A DNA stretch of 64,000 bases from Terriglobia bacterium (GTDB lineage Bacteria > Acidobacteriota > Terriglobia > UBA7540): contig DASTAW010000007.1 of the NCBI GenBank assembly GCA_035712365.1, positions 1 to 64,000 of the forward strand, in the 5' to 3' direction. Shown here in pieces: positions 10,633 through 18,935 of the stretch. The translations under genes were made by a program, and so were the position numbers. Position 1 is the stretch's first letter. The number at the start of each line of letters is the position of its first letter. The notes below the pieces were generated by a model. The model searched no databases. It worked only from the letters and a program-made list of their open reading frames with translations, and was not told the DNA's origin.

Positions 10633-10646
10633 ACGTGCATGCACGT
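10633..10646. promoter_or_regulatory. 14-bp perfect palindrome upstream of arsR
   Basis: ACGTGCATGCACGT is fully self-complementary and lies directly upstream of the candidate ArsR operator. It may be a second operator, a part of the MOSC gene's downstream region, or chance. Confidence 0.3.
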
Positions 10647-10689
10647 ACTTTTTGCCATGGCCTGGAGCGGAGGTGCTGGCAAAGAAAGC

Positions 10690-11355
10690 CTAAGATGAAG
10701 GTTCGGTATGCACGCTGTCATCGAGCCTTTTCAACAATTGCCTTCGCCAGCCTGGCGATAGCGCGCCGACGTTTAATGCCTTATGGAAAAGTTCCGGATT
10801 CTGAGGTTCACGATCGTAGAGTAGATGAATTAGGTCGCTTACACTGATCTTGTTCACATCCTGATGAATCAGTTCAACCCCGTCGCCTTCACCGACCTCG
10901 CCTTCCTCCACAACCGCAAAATAAAAGCCCGTACGCCGGCTGGAAAGGAATCGCTCGGGCATGTCGCGACGCCCAAACCTGATTCCCAGCTTATAACAAG
11001 GCAGGCGCGGTTGGGTGAGCATCAGGATGGCTGTTCCTATTCGAAAGCGATCGCCGATGTGAGCATCATGCTCCGTCAAGCCTGTGAGGGACAGGTTTTC
11101 TCCGAACGCACCCCACGGCATCTCCACGCCGGGAAGCTCGTGCCGCCAATACTCGTAATGCTCGGAAGGGTAGGCGTAAACAGCTTTATCAGGCCCGCCG
11201 TGCACCGAAAGGTCTGCCTGGCCGTCGCCTTCGATGTTGAGCTTTTTGACTTTGACCCTCTGGCGGACCGGAAACTTGTAGATCCCCGTCGTCACAGCCT
11301 GGCCACTGGAAACTACCTGGCGTGGAAGTCCGGCATTAACCGAAAGAACCTTCAT
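10690..11355 (-). CDS. MOSC-domain protein (YiiM-like)
   Basis: This 221-residue protein has the MOSC sulfur-carrier domain pattern: VKKLNIEGDGQADLSVHGGPDKAVYAYP, then WGAFGENLSL, GDRFRIGTAILMLTQPRLPCYKLG with the conserved cysteine, and the C-terminal YiiM-type tail. MOSC proteins handle molybdenum-cofactor sulfur or reduce N-hydroxylated compounds with Moco, as YiiM does. The ATG at 11355 is chosen because AAGGTGG lies five bases before it. An in-frame GTG three codons earlier is less likely. It runs in the same direction as arsRM but is 115 bp away. Confidence 0.88.
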   Translation of the reverse strand: MKVLSVNAGLPRQVVSSGQAVTTGIYKFPVRQRVKVKKLNIEGDGQADLSVHGGPDKAVYAYPSEHYEYWRHELPGVEMPWGAFGENLSLTGLTEHDAHIGDRFRIGTAILMLTQPRLPCYKLGIRFGRRDMPERFLSSRRTGFYFAVVEEGEVGEGDGVELIHQDVNKISVSDLIHLLYDREPQNPELFHKALNVGALSPGWRRQLLKRLDDSVHTEPSS

Positions 11356-11484
11356 CGCGTCCACCTTTTGGAGCTGTGCGCGCCACTCTTACGTCCAACC
11401 CCAAACTGAACCACCGTTTTCCAAACTGGCCGGCATCCCCGATAGGTTTTCAAGCTTTCACACACCTGATTATAATGGTTCAAC

Positions 11485-11569
11485 GCGAAAGTGGCGGAAT
11501 TGGCAGACGCGCCAGACTTAGGATCTGGTCCCGCAAGGGGTGGGGGTTCGAGTCCCCCCTTTCGCACCA
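11485..11569 (+). tRNA. tRNA-Leu, anticodon UAG
   Basis: The 85-nt class II tRNA has acceptor GCGAAAG pairing with CTTTCGC, and its CCA is encoded. The anticodon arm is CCAGA-CTTAGGA-TCTGG, giving anticodon TAG (reads CUA/CUG leucine codons). The long variable arm TCCCGCAAGGGG and the T arm GGGGGTTCGAGTCCCCC are both clear. Confidence 0.97.
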
Positions 11570-11682
11570 AAAGCTGCGGGGAACCATCGCCTGCTTTCCG
11601 CCGTTACGAGGAATGTCAAACTACTTCGGCATGAATTCTCAGTAACGATGCTTGCGAGTTGACGCAACCTTCATCCAACTGT

Positions 11683-12090
11683 CTAGTTGGGACGGGTCAG
11701 GAACAACACGGCGACAACCTCCAATGCCGCCAGGACCATGGCCTCGACCGAATCGAAAGCGACAATGACTCGATTCATCGTCGGGGATGTTGTAAAGAAG
11801 GATTCTTGTTTCCTGCCGGCCGTGAACTCACTCGCACCCCAGACCCCCAGATGAATCATCGCAAAGAGGACCACCAGGACCTTCCATAACAGGGCATGCC
11901 ACAGTGGCCAGGCAGCGAGCGCCAGAAGCCAGTAAACCCCCTCAATTCGCAGGGCCCGCCGTGGGGGGAATCTGAGGCTGATCCAGGAAGCGGGATGCTC
12001 GCGCCACGCCTTGAGAATCCTGGAGGTTGTCACGTGGATCAGGAGCATTACCGGTGTGTAAAAGGCGATGAGAAGCCCAAGAATCTTCAT
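11683..12090 (-). CDS. Small membrane protein, four predicted TM segments
   Basis: The 135-residue protein is mostly hydrophobic: KILGLLIAFYTPVMLLI, IEGVYWLLALAAWPLW, LLWKVLVVLFAMIHLGVWGA, and a final VEAMVLAALEVVAVLFL. The basic loops between them suggest an integral inner-membrane protein. No catalytic motif is visible. It lies just downstream of the NnrS-like protein on the same strand, with a 58-bp gap, so co-transcription is possible. Function unknown. Confidence 0.6.
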   Translation of the reverse strand: MKILGLLIAFYTPVMLLIHVTTSRILKAWREHPASWISLRFPPRRALRIEGVYWLLALAAWPLWHALLWKVLVVLFAMIHLGVWGASEFTAGRKQESFFTTSPTMNRVIVAFDSVEAMVLAALEVVAVLFLTRPN

Positions 12091-12148
12091 AGCTTTTCGT
12101 CAGGGATGCTGGGGGATCCTGAAATCAGAGAAGACGTTTGCTGCACTA

Positions 12149-13723
12149 TCATCGGTTCCTACCCACCCGCCGCGGCTGCCGCTCGTTGAAGAAAGCATTC
12201 AACTCGACCACGAGATGGTCCAGGTCTGCGTGATCGGCCGCAGCCGCCTCCGCAAGGCTCAGGGACCGCGGAGTCTTTCTCGTTTTGGAAAGCGTCTTCA
12301 ATCCGGCCTGTATCAATACAGCCCTCGTTTTTGGAAAGCTGGTGAGGTACCAGTATAAAGGCAACTGGGCGCTGATGCCTTGCGCCGCAAACCAGGCCGG
12401 GAGTGGTTGCATCATCGTTGCGGCCATATTGATCACGAAGGCGAGGACCCCGCCGAATTCAAGATAAGCAGAGATTGGCAGCAGGTTCCAGGCGTTGCCG
12501 CCAAAAGAATAGGCGACAGCCTCGCTGGACACTCTCAAAAGACAGCCCACGCCTAAAAGCCAGAGGCTTGCCGCCATCCACCGGGTGCTGTAGAGTTCAC
12601 GGCCATTGAGAAACGAAGGAAGCATTCGAGGACCGATCGAGAGGATCAAAACACCGATAAAGCCCACTGTGACGGCGTGACGGGACGCGCCAACGAGGCC
12701 CGTGGCGCGAGGAGCCAAGTCAGCAGCAACACCCAAAAGGGCTCCGACGATAAGCCACGCGTAGGCAAATCGTATGAAAGCTGGATAATGACGGTAAGCT
12801 CCGACCAGTTTTGCGGGGCGTGCGGGCTTGTGAAATATGCGCAAGGCCCAAACCGCGTAAATGGCAAGTGCCAGAATGACCAGGTCGGCGAAAAGATACT
12901 GACGTGCCAGGGCCAACGCTAGAAGCGCAAGAATACCGATTCCGAATTGCCTCGCCGCCTGATGAAAAGGAGGATAAAGCCCAAGAAAGATGGTGACAAA
13001 TCTTGTGCTGAAGCCCCACGCCGTTACGACTACGAATCCCCACACCATCAGGATCAAAAAAGTGCTGTCCCATTCCGGTGGAAACACCGGCGACCGGCCA
13101 CGAACGGCCAGCCAGGTGGAAAGGCCCAGATTCAGAAGAAGGGCTACTCCTAAAGACGTAAACCCCCAGATACCAAGGCAGGAACCCAGGTCGTTGGGCT
13201 TCTTCTTAGTCGATCCGCCGAAAATCAGAATCTTCTGGGTCAGCGCGTACGCAGCGAGTTCGAGTATTGCAGATGCAGGCAGGCCGAAGCGCCAGGCTGT
13301 CTGGTTAATGCCGACCCACCACCGGAGGGCCACCCCCACGGTCCACAGGACCCAGATGGTCCAGACCAGCGAAAAGGACTTCAACGGCCGCCCGCGGAAT
13401 TTGGGCAGAATGTAGAGTGAAATGCCAAGGATGAAACTTCCCACCCAGCCGAATAACTGGGCGTGGCCATGCGCCTGAATCCAAGCCGCGCTGGCAGCAG
13501 TGTTGGACCGATGGACTGAGATCTGAAGCAAATTCCAGACACCCAGGAATGTGCCCGGAAGGGCTAGAAAGAATGTTCCCGAAACGATGAACGCGGCAAG
13601 CGCCCTGGCAGCCTTTCTTTCCCAGGCTGGATCAGCATAATCCACCTGGCCTTGAGCATCGCGCTGGTAGGCTTGCACCCACTGTTCCGGCAGGCCAGCC
13701 GTTTCAAGGTTAATGGTACGCAT
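12149..13723 (-). CDS. NnrS-like multi-pass membrane protein
   Basis: The 524-residue protein has about twelve hydrophobic segments. The motif AHGHAQLFGWVGSFILGISLYILPKF near residues 84-109 resembles both NnrS-family proteins and the quinol/cytochrome oxidase subunit I His motif. A second motif AVTVGFIGVLILSIGPRMLPSF near residue 347 matches the NnrS repeat pattern. NnrS proteins bind haem and copper and help cells cope with nitric oxide; the assignment here is by motif only. A conserved-looking N-terminal soluble stretch of about 40 residues precedes the first TM. It may form a transcription unit with the downstream four-TM protein. Confidence 0.65.
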   Translation of the reverse strand: MRTINLETAGLPEQWVQAYQRDAQGQVDYADPAWERKAARALAAFIVSGTFFLALPGTFLGVWNLLQISVHRSNTAASAAWIQAHGHAQLFGWVGSFILGISLYILPKFRGRPLKSFSLVWTIWVLWTVGVALRWWVGINQTAWRFGLPASAILELAAYALTQKILIFGGSTKKKPNDLGSCLGIWGFTSLGVALLLNLGLSTWLAVRGRSPVFPPEWDSTFLILMVWGFVVVTAWGFSTRFVTIFLGLYPPFHQAARQFGIGILALLALALARQYLFADLVILALAIYAVWALRIFHKPARPAKLVGAYRHYPAFIRFAYAWLIVGALLGVAADLAPRATGLVGASRHAVTVGFIGVLILSIGPRMLPSFLNGRELYSTRWMAASLWLLGVGCLLRVSSEAVAYSFGGNAWNLLPISAYLEFGGVLAFVINMAATMMQPLPAWFAAQGISAQLPLYWYLTSFPKTRAVLIQAGLKTLSKTRKTPRSLSLAEAAAADHADLDHLVVELNAFFNERQPRRVGRNR

Positions 13724-14095
13724 TCAGAAATTGCCTTAAAGAAGATCCTCGGATGAGACGAGAACCACTACTCTACTCGAAGATGTCATTTCGATTCCGT
13801 GACCTAAGTCATAGGCGCTTCGGCGGCCCGGCGCCGTGCAATGGACCTGGCGGACGGCAGCAGTGCGGCAGTTCATGGCATTTCCCAGGCCTTCACCTGA
13901 GTGGCAGTGTTTGAAAAACTTGGAAAACCAACCACAAGCATGCCTAGCCACGGTAAATTCGATCGGCAATCCAGCATTGCTGTCTCACCGCATCGATAGG
14001 ACCTTCCCTCGATGCAATTTGCCAGTTGTCCGCCAAGGCCAGAGATTCCTCATGCTGGGCTTGCGGATACCGATAAGCTAACATACACTTCTGCT
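13724..14095. other. Divergent intergenic region
   Basis: This region separates the leftward NnrS-like gene from the rightward GMC oxidoreductase. Promoters for both must lie here, but I see no clear sigma-70 pair, FNR box or structured leader. Confidence 0.4.
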
Positions 14096-15796
14096 ATGCA
14101 AAGCGGATTTGACCATGGAACAATCTACGACGCGCTGATCGTCGGCTCTGGAGCGAGCGGCGGATGGGTGGCCAAGGAATTGACGGAAGCCGGCATGCGC
14201 GTCCTTATGCTTGAGGCCGGACCGCCGCGCGTCCCATCGCGCGATTTCACCGAGCACGTTTGGCCCTACCAGTTGAAGTACCGCGGTTTTGATGACCAGC
14301 AGGCCCGCCTGACCGACCAGCCGATCCAGCGGCTCTGCTATGCCTGCGATGAATACAGCCACCAGTTCTTCGTCAAAGATGCCGAGCATCCGTACACGTT
14401 TCCGATCGACAAGCCGTTTATGTGGATCCGCGGACGCCAGATCGGCGGCAAGACGTTCTGCTGGGCGCGAGAAAGCTATCGTTACAGCGATTACGAATTT
14501 AAGGCCGCAAGCCGCGACGGCTACGGGCAGGACTGGCCTTTCGATTACAAAGATCTTGAACCCTATTACGACAAGGTGGAGAGTTTTATTGGTGTGAGTG
14601 GCTCGCACGAAGGGCTCGAGCAGATGCCCGACGGGAAGTTCCTGCCTCCGATGAACCTCTCCTGCGGCAGCTTGCAGGCCAAACGGATCATTGAAAGCAA
14701 GTTTGGCTGGCGGGTGATGCCGGACCGTGTGGCCAATCTGACGGTCGCTCACAACGGCCGCCCGCCGTGTCATTATTGTGACGAGTGCCAGCGCGGCTGC
14801 TACACGGCGTCCTATTTCAACAGTCCTGCTGTGACGCTGCCCGCAGCAGTAAAGACCGGCCGGTTCACGCTGCTGAGCGATGCTGTGGTCAGCCATGTGA
14901 TCGTCGATAACGAAGGCCGCGCGAGCGGTGTCCACTATATCCATCGCGCGACGCACGAACATCGTGAGGCACGGGCAAAGATTGTTGTGCTGGCGGCAAG
15001 CACGCTGGAATCAACGCGCATCCTGCTGAACTCCACCACGCGCCGTTATCCCAACGGCTTGGGAAATTCCACCGGCGTGCTGGGCCACTACCTGATGGAC
15101 CACTTTACTCTGGAAGGGGCTGGCGGCATTATGGCGGGGCTGAAGTCTTCGGTCCGCGAGCCCACGGGCAACCCCTGTGGTTTCCTGATTCCGAAATACG
15201 CCAACGTGGGTTCCGACAAGCACAAGGATTTCATCCGAGGTTATCGGTTTGACGGTGACGGAAGCCAGGCGCTGTATAGCCAGGCCTTCTCGACTCCGGG
15301 ATACGGTAAGGGCTTCCGAGAGAAGGTCCGCGCGAATATCCCATACCATTACGGCATGATGGTCCAGGGCGAAACACTTCCGCGTTATGAAAATTACGTT
15401 GCACTCGATAAGGAGAAGAAGGACGCCTGGGGAATTCCGGCTTTGCACATCAATGCCAGTTACGGAGAAAACGAGCACGCCATGGCCAAAGCCATGCGTG
15501 AAGACGTGGGGGCAATTCTTGACGCCTTGAAGTTGGAGGATGCGCGTCCGCCAGGAGAAAAGCTGAGCGTGTTCGGCAAAAACATCCACGAGTGCGGCAC
15601 CGCGCGCATGGGCAACGATCCCAAAACCAGCGTGATCGATCGATTCAACCGGCTCCATGACGCAAAGAACGTCTTCGTTGCCGACGGCGCCGCCTTTGTC
15701 ACCAATAGTTGTTACGAGCCGACGCTGACCATCATGGCCATTGCAACCCGCGCCGCCGACTACATCTCAGAGGCCCATCGCAAGGGCGACTTATAG
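14096..15796 (+). CDS. GMC-family FAD-dependent oxidoreductase
   Basis: The 566-residue flavoprotein is of the glucose-methanol-choline family. The dinucleotide-binding motif VGSGASGGWVAKEL begins at residue 16. RGRQIGGKTFCWARESYR is the GMC FAD-contact region, and the C-terminal domain has HECGTARMGNDP, VFVADGAAFVTNSCYEPTLTIMAIATRAADYI. A four-cysteine patch (CHYCDECQRGCYT) is typical of the large subunits of membrane gluconate/sorbitol-type dehydrogenases. The ATG at 14096 fits the family start better than the upstream in-frame codons. The next gene encodes a subunit-3-like Tat protein, suggesting a periplasmic sugar or sugar-acid dehydrogenase complex; substrate unknown. Confidence 0.88.
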   Translation: MQSGFDHGTIYDALIVGSGASGGWVAKELTEAGMRVLMLEAGPPRVPSRDFTEHVWPYQLKYRGFDDQQARLTDQPIQRLCYACDEYSHQFFVKDAEHPYTFPIDKPFMWIRGRQIGGKTFCWARESYRYSDYEFKAASRDGYGQDWPFDYKDLEPYYDKVESFIGVSGSHEGLEQMPDGKFLPPMNLSCGSLQAKRIIESKFGWRVMPDRVANLTVAHNGRPPCHYCDECQRGCYTASYFNSPAVTLPAAVKTGRFTLLSDAVVSHVIVDNEGRASGVHYIHRATHEHREARAKIVVLAASTLESTRILLNSTTRRYPNGLGNSTGVLGHYLMDHFTLEGAGGIMAGLKSSVREPTGNPCGFLIPKYANVGSDKHKDFIRGYRFDGDGSQALYSQAFSTPGYGKGFREKVRANIPYHYGMMVQGETLPRYENYVALDKEKKDAWGIPALHINASYGENEHAMAKAMREDVGAILDALKLEDARPPGEKLSVFGKNIHECGTARMGNDPKTSVIDRFNRLHDAKNVFVADGAAFVTNSCYEPTLTIMAIATRAADYISEAHRKGDL

Positions 15797-15833
15797 CCGT
15801 CTGCTAAAACTGCAACGGGCCAGGGAGCAAGTG

Positions 15834-16718
15834 GTGGAAGACAACGACAAAAAAACGACGACAGGGGGCCGTGGTGACATCGCCGGGCTCTCACGCCGTG
15901 AGTGGCTGATTGACGTGGGTAAGGCTGCTGCCCTGGCAGGAATCGCGGGGAAGGCAATTCCTCTCGGCGCTGAAGGACTGGTTGGGAACCCGGCTTCAGA
16001 AACCGGGCAGGAAAGTCTCCCACCGGGACTTTATCGTCCGTCGCCCGAGCATCTCGGGCACGCGCTGGGGAATGATATGCGGTTCCATCCGATTCCGCCG
16101 GGCTGCGAAGTTGATTTTATTCGCCCGCGTAAGGGGCCGTTCGAGCCGCAGTTTTTTTCTCGCGAGGAATACAAAGTGGTTCGCCGGCTGACTGCTTTGA
16201 TGCTGGGTGAGCCTGCGGAGTCGCACGGAGAGAGCGTCCATTCTACAGATGGGAATATCGTAGACGAAGTGGGCGAGTGGATCGATCTCCACACTTACAG
16301 TTTCGCCGGTATTCGCGAGGCGGCCGGGCGGCTGACTTCGGAGCAGGTGGCGCTCGCCAAAGCGTACGACGGCGCTCCGCTCCTGCACGGCCTCAAGACC
16401 GCCGACCCTCAGAAGACATATCGGGCCGGATTGTCGTGGATGGCCGGGGAGTCGAACCGGCGGTACGGACATGGTTTTATCGAGCTTCGCGAGGAACAGC
16501 AGACCGCCATCCTCGACCTCATCAGCGATACTCGGACCCGAAGCAGCGCTGACAACGACGGCACACGCTTTTTCCAGCAGCTCAAGCACGACATTATTTC
16601 AGGCTTCTACACCTCGAGGACCGGCCTGAAAGAACTTGATGACAAGGCCAACCGGTTTTACGCAGAATCGCCCGGTTGTCCGTCTTCCACGGCCAATCGG
16701 CGGAAGCCGCAAAGTTAG
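15834..16718 (+). CDS. Gluconate 2-dehydrogenase subunit 3-like protein, Tat signal
   Basis: The 294-residue protein carries a Tat-type signal (LSRREWLIDVGKAAALAGIAG) and then the subunit-3 domain: FFSREEYKVVRRLTALMLG, HTYSFAGIREAAG, ELREEQQTAILDLI, FFQQLKHDIISGFYTS. In the known enzymes this small subunit travels with the flavoprotein through the Tat pathway. GTG at 15834 is proposed as start because AGGGAG lies six bases before it. The neighbouring in-frame GTG at 15831 is an alternative. An earlier ATG at 15741 would overlap the GMC gene and add an unlikely leader. It is 37 bp after the GMC gene and probably co-transcribed. Confidence 0.83.
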   Translation: MEDNDKKTTTGGRGDIAGLSRREWLIDVGKAAALAGIAGKAIPLGAEGLVGNPASETGQESLPPGLYRPSPEHLGHALGNDMRFHPIPPGCEVDFIRPRKGPFEPQFFSREEYKVVRRLTALMLGEPAESHGESVHSTDGNIVDEVGEWIDLHTYSFAGIREAAGRLTSEQVALAKAYDGAPLLHGLKTADPQKTYRAGLSWMAGESNRRYGHGFIELREEQQTAILDLISDTRTRSSADNDGTRFFQQLKHDIISGFYTSRTGLKELDDKANRFYAESPGCPSSTANRRKPQS

Positions 16719-17010
16719 GTTGCCGAAAATCGTCCTTCATCTATTCCAGCCTCTAAAGACAACGGTGTGCTGCTTTCTGGGCGCGTGGCGCGCTTGCGTG
16801 GATCAGCCGAAGAGTTGTACCCTCTCCTTCCGGGAAAGCTGCCCGCGTGCCGACACTTATCTGGCGATAGGACGCCTGCGAGGAGCGTTTTGGGGTGTCC
16901 GCGCTGGCTGTTAATTTGAGGATAAATCCGATCCGTATTGGGCATCCGCCCGGCGACAAAGTCTTGTATTGAGGATGAAGCAAGTGCCAGTCCCCGTGGA
17001 GAATACCAAA

Positions 17011-18369
17011 ATGAAAACGAGAACCCTGCCTGACAAGATCCAGAAACTAATGACGCGCGATTGGGAAGTGGACTACGCAAGCCGATGGTTCCTGTCGAAA
17101 ATCGTGGCAGCAGTAGCGTTCCTGATAGTGTTCGGCGCCAGTCCGAGCGTGGCGCAGCAGGGTATAAATTATGACGAGTCAAAGGCGCCGGCATACACGC
17201 TGCCGGACCCTCTCGTGATGGCCAACGGACAACGGGTGACGAACGCCCGGATGTGGACGGCGGAGCGGCGTCCGGAATTGCTGAAACTGTTTGAGACGTA
17301 TGAATACGGACGCAGCCCCGGCCGGCCCAAGGGAATGACCTTCCAGGTACTTTCCGTGGAGGTGAACGCTCTTGGCGGCAAGGCCGTCAGGAAGCAGGTG
17401 CTGATCAACTTTACCGGCAAGCAGGATGGACCCAGGATGCGGCTCCTGATTTACCTGCCGAAGGGCGTAACGAAGCCGGTCCCCATCTTTCTCGGCCTGA
17501 ACTTTGGCGGCAACCAGACTGTTGCCCCGGACCCTGGAATTACCATCAATCCGGGTTGGGTGGGAAGAGGCTGGGGGGTCATTGACCATCACGCGACCGA
17601 GGAATCGCGAGGCGCTAGTGCCTGCCAGTGGCAATTGCAGAAGATTCTCTCCCGTGGCTACGGACTGGCTACGGCATATTACGGCGATATCGAACCGGAT
17701 TTCGACGGCGGCATCCGGCACGGGGTTCGGGCGCTCTATTTGCATCCAGGGCAGTCAGCGCCGGCGGCTGACGGCTGGGGAGCTATTGGAGCATGGGCCT
17801 GGGGACTGAGCCGCGCCATGGATTATCTGGAGACGGACAAGGACGTGGACCCCCATCGCGTGGCCGTCATCGGGCATTCACGGCTGGGCAAGACGGCCCT
17901 CTGGGCGGGAGCGCAGGACACGCGGTTTGCGCTTGTGATTTCCAACGATTCAGGCGAAGGCGGAGCCGCGCTCAGCCGGCACTGGATGGGCGAAACCGTC
18001 AAGGCCATCAATACCAGCTTCCCATGGTGGTTCTGCCGGAATTACAGGAAATTCAACGACGATGTCAACGCGCTTCCGGTGGACCAGCACGAATTGATTG
18101 GCCTGATCGCCCCGCGGCCCGTCTACATAGCGACAGCCGCCGGCGATTTATGGGCCGACCCGCGGGGCATGTTTCTGGCGGCCCGGGCTGCCGGTCCAGT
18201 TTATCGCCTCCTGGGGACGGATGGACTGGGCGCTGCCAAAATGCCAGGGATCGGTCATCCCGTGATGACCACGATCGGATTTCACCTGAGGTGCGGACCC
18301 CATGACGTCACCGCGTACGATTGGGACAGGTTTCTGGACTTTGCCGACAAGCACGAAAGGGTGCGGTAA
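17011..18369 (+). CDS. CE15-type glucuronoyl esterase-like secreted hydrolase
   Basis: The 452-residue alpha/beta hydrolase has a signal peptide (SKIVAAVAFLIVFGASPSVAQ). Family CE15 features are clear: FETYEYGRSPGRP, LGLNFGGNQTV, and the nucleophile elbow GHSRLGKTALWAG with Ser290. SNDSGEGGAALSRH and IAPRPVYIATAAGDLWADP follow, and H431 in RCGPHDVTAYDW is the likely catalytic histidine. CE15 enzymes cleave the ester between lignin alcohols and glucuronic acid in xylan. The start at 17011 has GGAG nine bases upstream; in-frame starts exist on either side. The neighbouring sugar dehydrogenase pair fits a plant-polymer lifestyle. Confidence 0.87.
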   Translation: MKTRTLPDKIQKLMTRDWEVDYASRWFLSKIVAAVAFLIVFGASPSVAQQGINYDESKAPAYTLPDPLVMANGQRVTNARMWTAERRPELLKLFETYEYGRSPGRPKGMTFQVLSVEVNALGGKAVRKQVLINFTGKQDGPRMRLLIYLPKGVTKPVPIFLGLNFGGNQTVAPDPGITINPGWVGRGWGVIDHHATEESRGASACQWQLQKILSRGYGLATAYYGDIEPDFDGGIRHGVRALYLHPGQSAPAADGWGAIGAWAWGLSRAMDYLETDKDVDPHRVAVIGHSRLGKTALWAGAQDTRFALVISNDSGEGGAALSRHWMGETVKAINTSFPWWFCRNYRKFNDDVNALPVDQHELIGLIAPRPVYIATAAGDLWADPRGMFLAARAAGPVYRLLGTDGLGAAKMPGIGHPVMTTIGFHLRCGPHDVTAYDWDRFLDFADKHERVR

Positions 18370-18493
18370 TTGGGCGTGCTGGCGTTCCTTAGATAGCCCA
18401 TTCAATGCGGGATTGGAGCCGTTGCATATTTCAGGGCGGTTGTCAATCTATTGAACCCTTGTGCGCTATCTGCTAACCTGACGGTTTATTCTC

Positions 18494-18862
18494 ATGGCCA
18501 CGCCGTGTAGAAAATGTGGGGCGACAAAGACAGAACGCGCGAACCGCGGCCTTTTGTATCTGGCGGCCCGAAAGTGCGGTTATCGTTTGCGCCTGTGTTC
18601 CCGGTGCCGCAGGCGGCGCTTGCTGCTCCTTGAAGAACATACTGATGAGCCGGTTCTGCCGCGAAAGGGGCGGTCCCTGGTAGGACTGCGAAGCTCGCCG
18701 GCGCGGTCCCGCAATACTGAAAAGGCCGTCCTCAACTGTCCGCGTTGCGGCGGGTTGGACTTTCAAAGAACGAAGCGCCGGTGGTATGAGCGAGCTCTCC
18801 GCCGCTCTCCGATGGCACGGTGCCGGCATTGTCACCGTCGGTTTCCGGTGGCCGCTGTGTAG
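18494..18862 (+). CDS. Small Arg-rich protein with four CxxC motifs (zinc ribbon)
   Basis: The 122-residue protein contains CRKC, CSRC, CPRC and CRHC, spaced as two zinc-ribbon halves at the N-terminus (about residues 5-37) and C-terminus (about 83-116). The linker is rich in Arg and Leu. No known enzyme domain is seen. The composition suggests nucleic acid or protein binding. It precedes murJ on the same strand with a 73-bp gap, but no functional link is evident. Confidence 0.6.
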   Translation: MATPCRKCGATKTERANRGLLYLAARKCGYRLRLCSRCRRRRLLLLEEHTDEPVLPRKGRSLVGLRSSPARSRNTEKAVLNCPRCGGLDFQRTKRRWYERALRRSPMARCRHCHRRFPVAAV

Positions 18863-18935
18863 CAGGATCGGAGCAACACCGTCAAGAATCTTCCACGAAA
18901 ATTTCTCGGAGCTTTGCTTTCGGCATTGACCATCG

